From: Gloeocapsa sp. PCC 7428
GTDB taxonomy: Bacteria > Cyanobacteriota > Cyanobacteriia > Cyanobacteriales > Chroococcidiopsidaceae
Assembly (NCBI RefSeq): GCF_000317555.1
Contig: NC_019746.1
Span: 62,001-126,000, forward strand
Direction of reading: 5' to 3'
DNA: 64,000 nucleotides
The notes under the pieces were generated by a model. That model was not told where the DNA came from and searched no databases. It saw only the letters and a program-made list of their open reading frames with translations. A program made the translations under genes and the position numbers. This document shows, piece by piece, positions 56,464-64,000 of the stretch. Position 1 is the stretch's first letter, and every line of letters begins with the position of its first letter.

Positions 56464-58362
56464 GTGAGCAGTTTAACTAGAAACCGATCGAACATTTCTA
56501 GTTCAGCGATCGCAATCCAACCAATTCATGCCCTCTCTGGATTGCGATCGCTTTACTCTGAAACCTTTGGTGATCCTCAAATTTGCATCGCTGTTCTAGA
56601 TAGTTCTGTTGACCAATCTCATCCGTGCTTTGAAGGCGCAAATCTCACTCAGCTTCAAACGCTAGTTTCGGGTTTTGCCAAGTCTGGATCGGTTGCACAA
56701 CACGGAACGCATATTGCCAGTATTATTTTTGGACAACCGAATAGTTCCGTTCCTGGAATTGCTCCCGGTTGTCGAGGCTTGACTGTTCCTGTTTTTGCAG
56801 ATGGGCAAGAAGGATTAGTCCCTTGTTCACAACTTGATCTCGCCCGCGCCATTACCCAAGCTGTGGAGCAAGGAGCCAATGTTATTAATATTAGCGGCGG
56901 TCAATTGACACAATCGGGTGAACCTGATCCCTTCCTCACAAACGCCATTCAATTGTGTCGAGAGAACAATGTTTTGATTGTTGCGGCAACTGGAAACGAT
57001 GGATGCGCTTGTCTACATTTTCCTGCCGCGATCGCATCTGTCCTTGCTGTCGGAGCAATGAATGCTCAATCGCAACCAATGAGGTTTAGTAATTGGGGCG
57101 AAGCTTATCAAACAAACGGGATTCTCGCTCCCGGTGAAAACATTTTAGGTGCAGTTCCGGGCGGTGGGACTGCGGCTAAAACGGGGACAAGCTTTGCGGC
57201 TCCCATCGTATCGGGCATTGCGGCGCTGTTGCTAAGTATTCAACTGCAACGAGGGGAAAAGCCCGATCCCCATGCTATCCGGGATGCCATTCTCCAAAGT
57301 GCCTTACCTTGCGACCCCGCGAAGAGTTCAGATAGTCGTCGCTGCCTAGTTGGAAAGCTCAATATTTCTGGAGCTTACGCCCTCATTACTAAAGGAAAAA
57401 TCAAACAAATGTCACACGAGAAACTAGAGAACGTCATGATGCAACCGAGTGAAACTGACAACACGATCGCACAACTACAACCGAGTGAGATGCTAATGGT
57501 GACTGGCAACGAAACGAATACTGCTGTGACTCCTTCTGAATGCGCTACTTGTGGTGGAAAGAGTGAAGCGAGTGAAGGGAGTGAAGCGAAACAAGCTCCA
57601 CAAATTCCACTAGCGTATGCTCTAGGAGAACTGGGAACTGATTTCGGGACTCAAGCCCGTCAAGATTCGTTTATGCAAGCCATCCCAGCAGGTATGAATC
57701 TGCTCGATTATCTGGATCAAAACCCTTGGGAGGCGCAATCGCTGATTTGGACTCTGAACCTGGATGCCACGCCGATCTACGCGATCATGCCGATGGGTGC
57801 GTATGCCAATGTTGTTTATGAGCGGCTGCGTGCCTTCCTCCGCGACGAAAATATCGAGCGAGTTTCGATTCCAGGATATATGAGGGGCAGTATGAAGCTG
57901 CTTTCGGGTCAAACGGTTCCGATCATCGTCCCAGATGTGCGAGGGATCTATGGATGGTCGGTTGCAGCGTTAATTGAGAATTTAATACAAGCTAATCCAG
58001 CAGGACCCTCAGAAGAAGACTATCGCAACAAGATTCGAGAATATCTAGAGCGGATCTATTATGAATTCCGCAATCTCGGAGTGACTCCCCAAGAGCGGGC
58101 GCTAAACTTCTCTGCAACCAACGCTTTCCAGATTGCAGACGTGATGTCTACAGGCACGGCTAATGATATTGGGCTGGACACTATTACGGTGGAGAAGAGT
58201 CCAATCTGTCGCCCGGATTCCGATTGCTATGACGTGAAACTGCAATTTTTTAACCTACAGGATAGCCGTAGAGCCGGAAAAGTCTACCGATTCACAGTTG
58301 ATGTTAGCGATGTGATTCCTGTCTCTATTGGTAGAGTCCGTTCTTGGTCTGTCGCCAGCTAA
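56464..58362 (+). CDS. PatA/PatG-like subtilisin protease
   Basis: 632 aa from a GTG at 56464 with AAGGAC before it. Subtilisin S8 domain with catalytic Asp46 (CIAVLDSSVDQSHP), His80 (QHGTHIASIIFG), Asn178 (AATGNDG) and Ser243 (GTSFAAPIVSG). A linker (about 310-370) precedes a C-terminal domain (about 375-632) resembling the PatG C terminus of cyanobactin maturation proteases (AYALGELGTDFGTQARQDSF, DVIPVSIGRVRSWSVAS). It is followed by a Cys-rich small peptide with a cyanobactin-like leader. Confidence 0.85.
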   Translation: MSSLTRNRSNISSSAIAIQPIHALSGLRSLYSETFGDPQICIAVLDSSVDQSHPCFEGANLTQLQTLVSGFAKSGSVAQHGTHIASIIFGQPNSSVPGIAPGCRGLTVPVFADGQEGLVPCSQLDLARAITQAVEQGANVINISGGQLTQSGEPDPFLTNAIQLCRENNVLIVAATGNDGCACLHFPAAIASVLAVGAMNAQSQPMRFSNWGEAYQTNGILAPGENILGAVPGGGTAAKTGTSFAAPIVSGIAALLLSIQLQRGEKPDPHAIRDAILQSALPCDPAKSSDSRRCLVGKLNISGAYALITKGKIKQMSHEKLENVMMQPSETDNTIAQLQPSEMLMVTGNETNTAVTPSECATCGGKSEASEGSEAKQAPQIPLAYALGELGTDFGTQARQDSFMQAIPAGMNLLDYLDQNPWEAQSLIWTLNLDATPIYAIMPMGAYANVVYERLRAFLRDENIERVSIPGYMRGSMKLLSGQTVPIIVPDVRGIYGWSVAALIENLIQANPAGPSEEDYRNKIREYLERIYYEFRNLGVTPQERALNFSATNAFQIADVMSTGTANDIGLDTITVEKSPICRPDSDCYDVKLQFFNLQDSRRAGKVYRFTVDVSDVIPVSIGRVRSWSVAS

Positions 58363-58488
58363 TTCAATGCCAAAAGAGGAACCGTCATGAACTATCTCAC
58401 ACGAGCCAAATACTTCCCGTGAATCCGCAGGATGTGTTTGGCTAACGCTCAAAACCACGAATCAAACCTGAAAAAATTAGGAGAAGTA

Positions 58489-58737
58489 ATGATGAAACTT
58501 CCAGTTCAAGCAGCACCTGTTCAAAGAGGTGGCAGCACTGCTAGGTACACTACGAGTAGTGGAATCAAGCCCAGCGAAAATCTGTGTTCGTGCCACGGAG
58601 TATGGTTCCAGTGTGTTATCAACTGGAATCGCTGTCCACAGGGTTATCACCCAACCTGTGACGGAAATGGATTTAATTGTTTTTGTAGATGCTGTCCCGA
58701 CTCAGGACAAGGTCCTTGTATGGGACCATACGCATAG
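58489..58737 (+). CDS. candidate RiPP precursor, ten cysteines
   Basis: 82 aa from ATG-ATG at 58489, with AGGAG at 5 nt. The leader MMKLPVQAAPVQRGGS resembles the cyanobactin leader motif LPxxxxPVxR. The core after residue 30 (SENLCSCHGVWFQC, then NRCPQGYHPTCDGN and NCFCRCCPDSGQGPCMG) has Cys at 33, 35, 42, 49, 57, 64, 66, 68, 69 and 77. No known family beyond the leader resemblance. Position 126 nt after the PatA/PatG-like protease suggests it is the substrate; this is inference. Confidence 0.6.
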   Translation: MMKLPVQAAPVQRGGSTARYTTSSGIKPSENLCSCHGVWFQCVINWNRCPQGYHPTCDGNGFNCFCRCCPDSGQGPCMGPYA

Positions 58738-58800
58738 AAAGAACTGCATGGTTCAAAAATTTGGGGATTAGGGTAACACTTTTAGTGCGATCGCCCTTTG

Positions 58801-58824
58801 ACGGGGTTCTGCTTTACACCCCGT
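58801..58824. terminator. possible hairpin terminator after precursor gene
   Basis: Stem ACGGGGT (58801-58807) / ACCCCGT (58818-58824). No T-run follows (next bases TAAGGTAG), so the terminator reading is weak. Confidence 0.3.
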
Positions 58825-58967
58825 TAAGGTAGCCTCTAATTCTCCTGTGAATGCCCCAATGAGGTTAGCTAGTGTAATCTTCAGGCTGAGTCAGTCTGGA
58901 AGAAGACACTACTAAAGCTGTGAGGGATGAATTTGTCCTGCTATTACCTCACAGTGCGATCGCGACT

Positions 58968-59048
58968 CTTGCAGGATGCGTTAACGTGCATTTCATTGCA
59001 CCAGCCCTATCATTCAATTCGGTGGGTTATGCACTTCGCTAACCCACC
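58968..59048. repeat. REP-like repeat
   Basis: CTTGCAGGATGCGTTAACG (58968-58986) resembles the REP copies around the RAYT near 1 kb. A perfect inverted repeat GGTGGGTTA/TAACCCACC (59021-59029 and 59040-59048) follows. Confidence 0.6.
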
Positions 59049-59071
59049 CTACATTTGAGGTTGATGTTAAT

Positions 59072-60352
59072 ATGGTTCACTTTGGCATTCTCTGTCCTGC
59101 TGCGAGTGGTCATCTCAATCCGATGACAGCCTTGGGATACGAACTGCGTCAGCGAGGGCATCAGGTCACGGTGGTCGGGCTTCTCGATGCAAAATCGAAA
59201 GCGTTGGCAGCAGGATTAGACTTTCGGGCGATCGGGGAAGTCGCTTTTCCATTGGGGGCAATTCCAAAGGGGGTTGCTAAACTGGGTCAACTAGAAGGGT
59301 TGGCTGCCTTTCGCTATACTGTCGAGTTTTTTAAGCAAGTCACGCTGACGCTGCTACAAGAGGCTCCTGCTGCGCTGCAAAGTGCAGGTGTGAAAGCCCT
59401 ACTGATCGATCAGACTTCATTTGGAGGTTCCACTGTCGCTGAGTTTCTGGATCTTCCATTTATCAGTGTGTGCTGTGCCCTGATGCTGAATCGAGACCCC
59501 AATGTTCCGCCTTTCAATACTGCCTGGAACTATCATGCGGCTGGATGGGCACGCCTCCGCAATCAACTGGGTCACGAGTTGATGAGTCGAATTGCCCGCC
59601 CGATTGTCAACGAAGTCGTTGCCTATCGACAACGCTGGAATCTACCCGCTTATTGCCACCCCAATGATGCCTTCTCTCACCTGGCGCAACTCTGTCAACA
59701 GCCTGCTGAATTTGAGTTTCCGAGGCAGCACTTACCCGCCTGCTTTCACTTCACGGGCCCCTATTCCAATCCAGCGAGTCGGGAACCATCATCCTTTCCC
59801 TTTGAGCAGTTGACCGGAAAACCCCTCATCTATGCCTCTCTTGGCACGGTACAAAACCAGTTGCTCGGAACGTTTCAGGTGATTGCAGAAGCCTGTGATG
59901 GACTGGATGCTCAGTTAGTCATTGCGCTAGGGGGTGGGAGTAAACCAGAGTCACTTCCAGCGCTTCCAGGATCTCCGTTAGTGGTCGAGTATGCTCCTCA
60001 ATTAGAACTGTTACAGCGGGCGACGCTAACCATTACTCACGCGGGCATGAATACCACGTTGGAATCTCTGGCAAACGGGGTGCCAATGGTGGCGATTCCG
60101 ATCGCGAATGACCAACCAGGGGTTGCAGCTCGGATTGCCTGGACGGGAACCGGGGAAGTAGTGCCGCTAAAGCGATTAAGCTCATCTAAGCTGCGGAGTG
60201 CAATCCAGCGAGTCTTGAGCGAGGAGACTTATCGAGAGAACGCGCTCAGAATGCAAGTGGCGATTCGACAAGCTGGAGGAATCAAGAGGGCGATCGACAT
60301 TGTTGAGCAGGTTGTGGCAACCGGAAAGCCAGTGCGCTCACGACTCTCATAG
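59072..60352 (+). CDS. CrtX/UGT-like glycosyltransferase
   Basis: 426 aa GT1-type transferase. N-terminal acceptor domain FGILCPAASGHLNPMTALGY. C-terminal nucleotide-sugar domain: PLIYASLGTVQNQLLGTFQV, VVEYAPQLELLQRATLTITH and AGMNTTLESLANGVPMVAIP. Closest in style to zeaxanthin glucosyltransferase CrtX and macrolide glycosyltransferases. Acceptor unknown; it might modify a cassette product. Downstream of a REP-like repeat, not tightly coupled to its neighbours. Confidence 0.85.
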   Translation: MVHFGILCPAASGHLNPMTALGYELRQRGHQVTVVGLLDAKSKALAAGLDFRAIGEVAFPLGAIPKGVAKLGQLEGLAAFRYTVEFFKQVTLTLLQEAPAALQSAGVKALLIDQTSFGGSTVAEFLDLPFISVCCALMLNRDPNVPPFNTAWNYHAAGWARLRNQLGHELMSRIARPIVNEVVAYRQRWNLPAYCHPNDAFSHLAQLCQQPAEFEFPRQHLPACFHFTGPYSNPASREPSSFPFEQLTGKPLIYASLGTVQNQLLGTFQVIAEACDGLDAQLVIALGGGSKPESLPALPGSPLVVEYAPQLELLQRATLTITHAGMNTTLESLANGVPMVAIPIANDQPGVAARIAWTGTGEVVPLKRLSSSKLRSAIQRVLSEETYRENALRMQVAIRQAGGIKRAIDIVEQVVATGKPVRSRLS

Positions 60353-60530
60353 AGTGCGTCAACGCGCGTAAAATGCACCCTTCTATTATCGAACTCAGTA
60401 GTAAATATTAATGTTTCTGTGTGCAAAAAGAGCTATCGATCGAACCGTCTATTGCACCAGAATTTCCCTCAAGAGTTTATGCAGAGGTCCTTCAATAGGG
60501 CAGTACTCTATCATGTCTCAGGAGTAACTC

Positions 60531-61496
60531 ATGCTTAACAGTTTTCAAACCATCAATCCTTATCTTGATCCGGATGTCAATACTGCATCTGAGAATTCTC
60601 AGATTGATGCATTTCTGAATTACTTCCAATCGAATGAGCAACATAAACGCTATCGTTCGTTTACTCAGCTTTTTGTATTTGGCGATAGTCTCTCGGATGC
60701 CAGCAATACCTTCATGCTTACGAAAAAGGAGCTTCGACAGGGGCTGCCTCCTACACCACTTTACTTGTCAGGACGGTTCTCCAATGGTCCCGTTTGGGTT
60801 GAATATCTTGCCCACTTTCTCGAACTGCCGAGCCATTGCCATATCAACTTCGCAGCTTCAGGCGCAACAACGGGCGATGCAAATACCTTTCCTATCCAGT
60901 CCTGCGGTTTGCCAGGATTGAAACAACAACTGGATGCATTCATCACGTCACTTAACGGTGAATCAGCCGATCGAGAAGCGCTCTACATTCTTTGGGCTGG
61001 CGCAAACGACTACCTGGGCAACAATGTGACCAATCCAACGATTCTGATCGCAAACCTCATGAATGCAGTCAAACTACTTCTCACTATCGGTGCCCAACAG
61101 ATCATGGTCGTGAACTTGCCTGACTTAGGAAATCTGCCAAAATTCCGCAAGAATAGCCGGATATCCGCTACGCTCAATGCTTTGACGACTGCTCATAACG
61201 CTGCGTTAGCAGGAGCGATCGAAGCATTGTGTCAGGAGATTTCTTCTGATACTGCGGATATCATTCTTTTTGATGTAAATTCTCTGGTTAAACAGATCTT
61301 TACTCAACCGAGAAAATTTGGTTTTACAAATGTTCTGGATGCTGAGATGATTAGCGTAGCCAAGTTCGAGGGCTATACTGAGCGATTCTTGTTCTGGGAT
61401 GTGATTCATCCAACAACATTCACACACTTAACGTTTGCAAAAACAGCTACGTCTTTATTGATACCAAAGATGACTCTAGTTCAACAACCACGGTGA
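60531..61496 (+). CDS. SGNH/GDSL-family hydrolase
   Basis: 321 aa. Block I LFVFGDSLSDASNT (Ser nucleophile), block III ILWAGANDYLGNN and block V VIHPTTFTH (catalytic His) mark a lipase/esterase of the GDSL thermolabile-haemolysin type. The N-terminal 45 residues lack a classical signal peptide. Preceded by CAGGAG at 10 nt. Substrate unknown. Confidence 0.88.
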   Translation: MLNSFQTINPYLDPDVNTASENSQIDAFLNYFQSNEQHKRYRSFTQLFVFGDSLSDASNTFMLTKKELRQGLPPTPLYLSGRFSNGPVWVEYLAHFLELPSHCHINFAASGATTGDANTFPIQSCGLPGLKQQLDAFITSLNGESADREALYILWAGANDYLGNNVTNPTILIANLMNAVKLLLTIGAQQIMVVNLPDLGNLPKFRKNSRISATLNALTTAHNAALAGAIEALCQEISSDTADIILFDVNSLVKQIFTQPRKFGFTNVLDAEMISVAKFEGYTERFLFWDVIHPTTFTHLTFAKTATSLLIPKMTLVQQPR

Positions 61497-61503
61497 TAGA
61501 ACA

Positions 61504-61596
61504 ATGAATCTCAAACATTATGCGATCGCGCTCTTTGTTTTAGCCCAAACAGGTTTTATCGCTCATGCGAGCGTAAACGAGTTAAATTCTTTCTAG
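61504..61596 (+). pseudogene. 30-residue signal-peptide-like fragment
   Basis: ATG at 61504 reads MNLKHYAIALFVLAQTGFIA then HASVNELNSF and stops. It looks like an export signal whose gene has been deleted or which was never longer. It lies just upstream of the BASS transporter start at 61615. Confidence 0.3.
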
Positions 61597-61614
61597 TCGT
61601 CAGTTTCTACTTCA

Positions 61615-62493
61615 ATGCAAAGCAATTTTTTCACCGAGATTCTACTGCCGCTAGCGCTGGCAATTGTCATGCTAGGAATGGGGCTAAGTCTAGTTCCCAA
61701 AGATTTTCAGCGCATTACCCGTGACCCCATAGCCGTTGCAGTGGGAACGATGTGTCAAATGTTGCTATTGCCGCTGATTGGCGTGCTGATTACGCTCATT
61801 GTTCCGATGCAAAGTGCGATCGCGGTTGGTTTAATTGTCCTTGCCGTTTGTCCCGGTGGTCCTTCCTCCAATCTTATGACCTATCTGGCAAAAGGTGATG
61901 TTGCGCTCTCAGTCACGCTGACAGCACTCAGCAGCATCATCACCGTGTTTACGATTCCCATTTTTACCAATCTGGCACTCCAGCATTTCTTAGATCAAAG
62001 CGCTGCAATCTCACTGCCAATCGGAAAAACAATGCTGCAAATTTTTCTAATTACATTGTTGCCAATCGCGATCGGAATGCTCATTCGCCACCAGTTTCCC
62101 AACCCAGCGAGGCGCATTGAAAAACAGATGAATCGCCTTGCAGCAGGGTTACTCGCATTGATTATTGCGCTGTTGCTGATCCGTGAAGGCAGCAAGCTTC
62201 CGGGCTTCATTGTTCAAGTTGGAATTGGTGTATTGCTGCTTAATCTACTTGCAATCCTGTCAGGTTTGCTAGCTGGAAAGCTGTTCCGGCTACCGACAAA
62301 GCAACAGATTTGTATTGCGATCGAGGTTGGCATTCAAAATGGAACGTTAGCGATCGCAATCACTGCTGGTTTACTCAATAATCTTGATATGGCTGTACCT
62401 GCTGCTGTTTATAGCTTGCTGATGTACGTAACTGGCTTTGGAGCTATTCTTTACGGCAGAAGAGTAAGCAGTAGTGTGTCTACCTTGAAATAG
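61615..62493 (+). CDS. BASS-family (bile acid:sodium symporter-like) transporter
   Basis: 292 aa with about nine hydrophobic segments. Conserved LAVCPGGPSSNLMTYLAKGD (first Na+ site loop) and CIAIEVGIQNGTLAIAITAG (second crossover) fit the BASS fold. Substrate unknown; in plants and cyanobacteria relatives carry pyruvate, bicarbonate or organic acids. Confidence 0.85.
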   Translation: MQSNFFTEILLPLALAIVMLGMGLSLVPKDFQRITRDPIAVAVGTMCQMLLLPLIGVLITLIVPMQSAIAVGLIVLAVCPGGPSSNLMTYLAKGDVALSVTLTALSSIITVFTIPIFTNLALQHFLDQSAAISLPIGKTMLQIFLITLLPIAIGMLIRHQFPNPARRIEKQMNRLAAGLLALIIALLLIREGSKLPGFIVQVGIGVLLLNLLAILSGLLAGKLFRLPTKQQICIAIEVGIQNGTLAIAITAGLLNNLDMAVPAAVYSLLMYVTGFGAILYGRRVSSSVSTLK

Positions 62494-62553
62494 AAGGATT
62501 ACCGTGATTGAGAACGGCTTATACCTGTCGAATAGCGATGAAGGAGAATTTCA

Positions 62554-62940
62554 ATGTCACCTGAGTTAATCCAGAAACTTGTTAAGTCCTACTTTTCCAG
62601 TCTTCAAATGATGGATGCAGCCGGATGGGCAGAAAACTTTACGGAAGATGCGGTTATCTATGATCCGGTTGGCAATCCACCTAGTAAAGCGCGTGAGAAT
62701 GCTCAAGCCTTCTTTGGACTGCTTTCAATGGCGTTTGAGAAGTTAGAACTCTCTCAAGACAATGTTTTTATTGCAGGCAATGGGGCAGCAGTGAAATGGA
62801 CAATGCGAGGGTTGGGCAAGAGCGGAAAGCAGGGAATTACTGAAGGAATCAGTGTGTTTGAAATACATGAGTCTAGAAAGATTCAGCAAGTATCTTCCTA
62901 CTGGGATGATGCAGCAATGATGGCTCAAATTAAGGGCTAA
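62554..62940 (+). CDS. NTF2-like/SnoaL-type small protein
   Basis: 128 aa alpha+beta barrel. Helical start SPELIQKLVKSYFSSLQMMD, then AGWAENFTEDAVIYDPVGNP and VKWTMRGLGKSGKQGITEGI with a C-terminal strand. This fold binds small hydrophobic molecules or acts as an isomerase/dehydratase. AAGGAG lies 12 nt before the start. It follows the BASS gene by 60 nt. Confidence 0.8.
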   Translation: MSPELIQKLVKSYFSSLQMMDAAGWAENFTEDAVIYDPVGNPPSKARENAQAFFGLLSMAFEKLELSQDNVFIAGNGAAVKWTMRGLGKSGKQGITEGISVFEIHESRKIQQVSSYWDDAAMMAQIKG

Positions 62941-63134
62941 AAACAGTAGACCTGCTTTGAGAATAGATTTTCATCCATGAGTGTAAGCGCGATTCGATCA
63001 GGTCGTCTTCTGCACTATTCCTGATGCAACCTCGATTATCCTCTGAGCATTGAGCCGTTGAACTACAAACTTAGCCTTGACCAAATGCTGGCAACGAAAG
63101 GTTTAAGCAGTTGTACCTAACAAGTGACGAAAGT

Positions 63135-63210
63135 GAACGAAGGTCATTCTACTTCGTTCAGTCTAGATTGAGACATTCTTCAGATGTTTCTCTCCCATTG
63201 AATCTCTACG
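63135..63210 (+). repeat. structured repeat, copy B
   Basis: Hairpin GAACGAA (63135-63141) / TTCGTTC (63153-63159), a 10-nt gap, then the 41-bp block (63170-63210) that starts GAGACATTCTTCAGATGT and ends ATCTCTACG. The hairpin loop is 11 bases here against 21 in copy A. Confidence 0.75.
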
Positions 63211-63223
63211 GATGGAGATAATT

Positions 63224-63421
63224 TAGCTGAAGCCATTCCTGCTTTTCTGGTGCTCTTTGATTATGCCGCTGACGTTTTCGGTTACGGATGGTATGGCAGT
63301 GGGTTTTATTGCGGATGCCGCGATTAAGATGACTCAAGGCAAGCAACAACCCGTGTCGAAATCGAGCTTGACGCTTGCGGGAATTGCAGTAGCTTACTTT
63401 CTGCTGACCGTGCAATCTTAA
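63224..63421 (+). pseudogene. NCS2/AzgA-type permease C-terminal remnant
   Basis: The frame starts EAIPAFLVLF and then shifts by one base near 63256 into IMPLTFSVTDGMAVGFIADA, then AIKMTQGKQQP and LAGIAVAYFLLTVQS, ending TAA at 63421. This is the end of a xanthine/uracil-type permease. Only about 60 residues remain; it begins just after repeat copy B. Confidence 0.6.
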
Positions 63422-63445
63422 ATCTTAGAAGGTTGGTTACAGTTT

Positions 63446-63697
63446 ATGCTTCAAAAAGTGGTCATTATTGGAGCGGGCCCAGCTGAACTGCTACTTGCCC
63501 ATTATTTATTGCGTTAGGGCAAGTATCGCGTAGAGATTTGTGAGCGACGGGCTGATATGCATTTGGTCGATGCCTCGCAAGATCGCACGTTTCCCATCTC
63601 GCTTCAGGAACGAGGCAGGACACTCCGCGTGATTGCGGGCTTAGAGGAGGCGATCGCTGCTGCGAGTGTGTTCTGCAACGGCACAAAGATTTGGTAG
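63446..63697 (+). pseudogene. FAD-dependent monooxygenase N-terminal remnant
   Basis: MLQKVVIIGAGPAELLLAHY then LLR, an in-frame TAG (63515-63517), then GKYRVEICERRADMHLVDAS and FPISLQERGRT. This is a Rossmann FAD site of the kynurenine-3-monooxygenase-like group. The frame stops at 63697, next to the second IS5-type transposase, so the gene was probably cut by that insertion. Confidence 0.65.
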
Positions 63698-63794
63698 TCC
63701 TGAATAAGTAAGAGGTCATTTATAAAGAAAAGTTGAAACTGGCGAGGGTTGAGGCAATAGGTTCTGACGATGACATGTTAGTAAGCTTAAAGCG

Positions 63795-64000
63795 ATGCCT
63801 ATGACCAGAAAAGCCTATAAAAGTGACCTGAGCGATGAAGAATGGAGAATCATTGAGCAGTTAATTCCACCTCCTAAATCGGGGGGACATCCGCGTACAG
63901 TAGACATGCGTGAGGTCGTCAATGCCATCTTTTATTTGCTACGAACTGGTTGTTCATGGGAGATGCTTCCTAATGACTTGCCTCGTTACTCAACAGTTTA
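63795..64000 (+). CDS. IS5-family transposase, N-terminal part, cut by window edge
   Basis: From the ATG at 63795 (or 63801): MTRKAYKSDLSDEEWRIIEQ, then LIPPPKSGGHPRTVDMREVV and NAIFYLLRTGCSWEMLPNDL. This is the DUF4096-type N terminus of IS5 elements. The DDE part lies outside the window. The left IS end is probably close to 63698; I could not define the repeat. Confidence 0.8.
   Translation, partial: MPMTRKAYKSDLSDEEWRIIEQLIPPPKSGGHPRTVDMREVVNAIFYLLRTGCSWEMLPNDLPRYSTV

Larger units (their letters stand above)
58738..59071. other. intergenic with hairpin and REP-like repeat
   Basis: 334 bases with no gene. Contains a GC hairpin at 58801-58824 and a REP-like repeat with a 9-bp palindrome (58968-59048). 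Confidence 0.5.

Noticed and set aside
1-64000. CRISPR array or rRNA/tRNA genes
   Set aside because: No regularly spaced repeats, and no cloverleaf or rRNA-like sequence noticed; a tRNA scan would settle the latter.

Overview
The window is cyanobacterial DNA. The octamer GCGATCGC (HIP1) and its GCGATCG/CGATCGC variants recur on nearly every page of sequence. The gene content fits: an AMIN-domain TonB receptor, a PchR-type AraC regulator, PatA/PatG-like proteases, RES/Xre toxin-antitoxin pairs, and IS families common in cyanobacteria. Genus cannot be fixed from this alone. Much of the window is accessory DNA with many broken genes and insertion sequences.

Layout. 1-1.6 kb: IS5-type transposase tail and a dead REP-associated tyrosine transposase flanked by inverted REP-like repeats. 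1.6-6.5 kb: siderophore uptake (FecB-like lipoprotein, TonB receptor whose signal peptide lies in another frame, AraC regulator). 6.5-22.3 kb: a plasmid-like segment with a nonsense-riddled ORF, an Xre regulator divergent from a rep-like gene, a ParB/KorB-like protein, IS982 and IS1 copies, parA (frameshifted) and parB (3' end replaced by IS1), a GIY-YIG-like protein, a GTPase plus small partner, a tyrosine recombinase (one intact, one dead) and a RES/Xre toxin-antitoxin pair. 22.3-25.5 kb: PhoD phosphatase with a clear Pho box, and a GHL10-type glycosyl hydrolase.

25.7-34.3 kb: a 2-aminoethylphosphonate-type transport and catabolism cluster (ABC permease, ATPase and binding protein; PhnM; phosphonatase-like HAD; HpnW-like oxidoreductase; PhnF). 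A shared PhnF-like operator precedes each of its transcription units. 34.4-41.1 kb: nitrile metabolism (G3E GTPase activator, cobalt-type nitrile hydratase beta and alpha, accessory protein, exported amidase) with two decayed amidases. 41.3-48.1 kb: GST remnant, GIY-YIG protein, a second RES/Xre pair with its own palindrome, a CPXCG protein, and a large helicase/DUF1998/nuclease gene split by IS701 and IS630 copies and missing its 5' part.

48.2-55.1 kb: a sensory island. A xylose-type binding lipoprotein without transporter genes, a DAHL-type hybrid kinase and a di-haem peroxidase are divergent from a REC-histidine kinase/LuxR pair. 55.3-63.2 kb: a cassette bounded by two copies of a structured repeat (hairpin plus 41-bp block, with a covarying base pair). 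It holds a beta/gamma-crystallin, a LysM-CAP protein, a PatA/PatG-like protease, a ten-cysteine peptide with a cyanobactin-like leader, a CrtX-like glycosyltransferase, a GDSL hydrolase, a BASS transporter and an NTF2-like protein. This is the best candidate for an undescribed natural-product system. The window ends in permease and monooxygenase remnants and a second IS5-type transposase.
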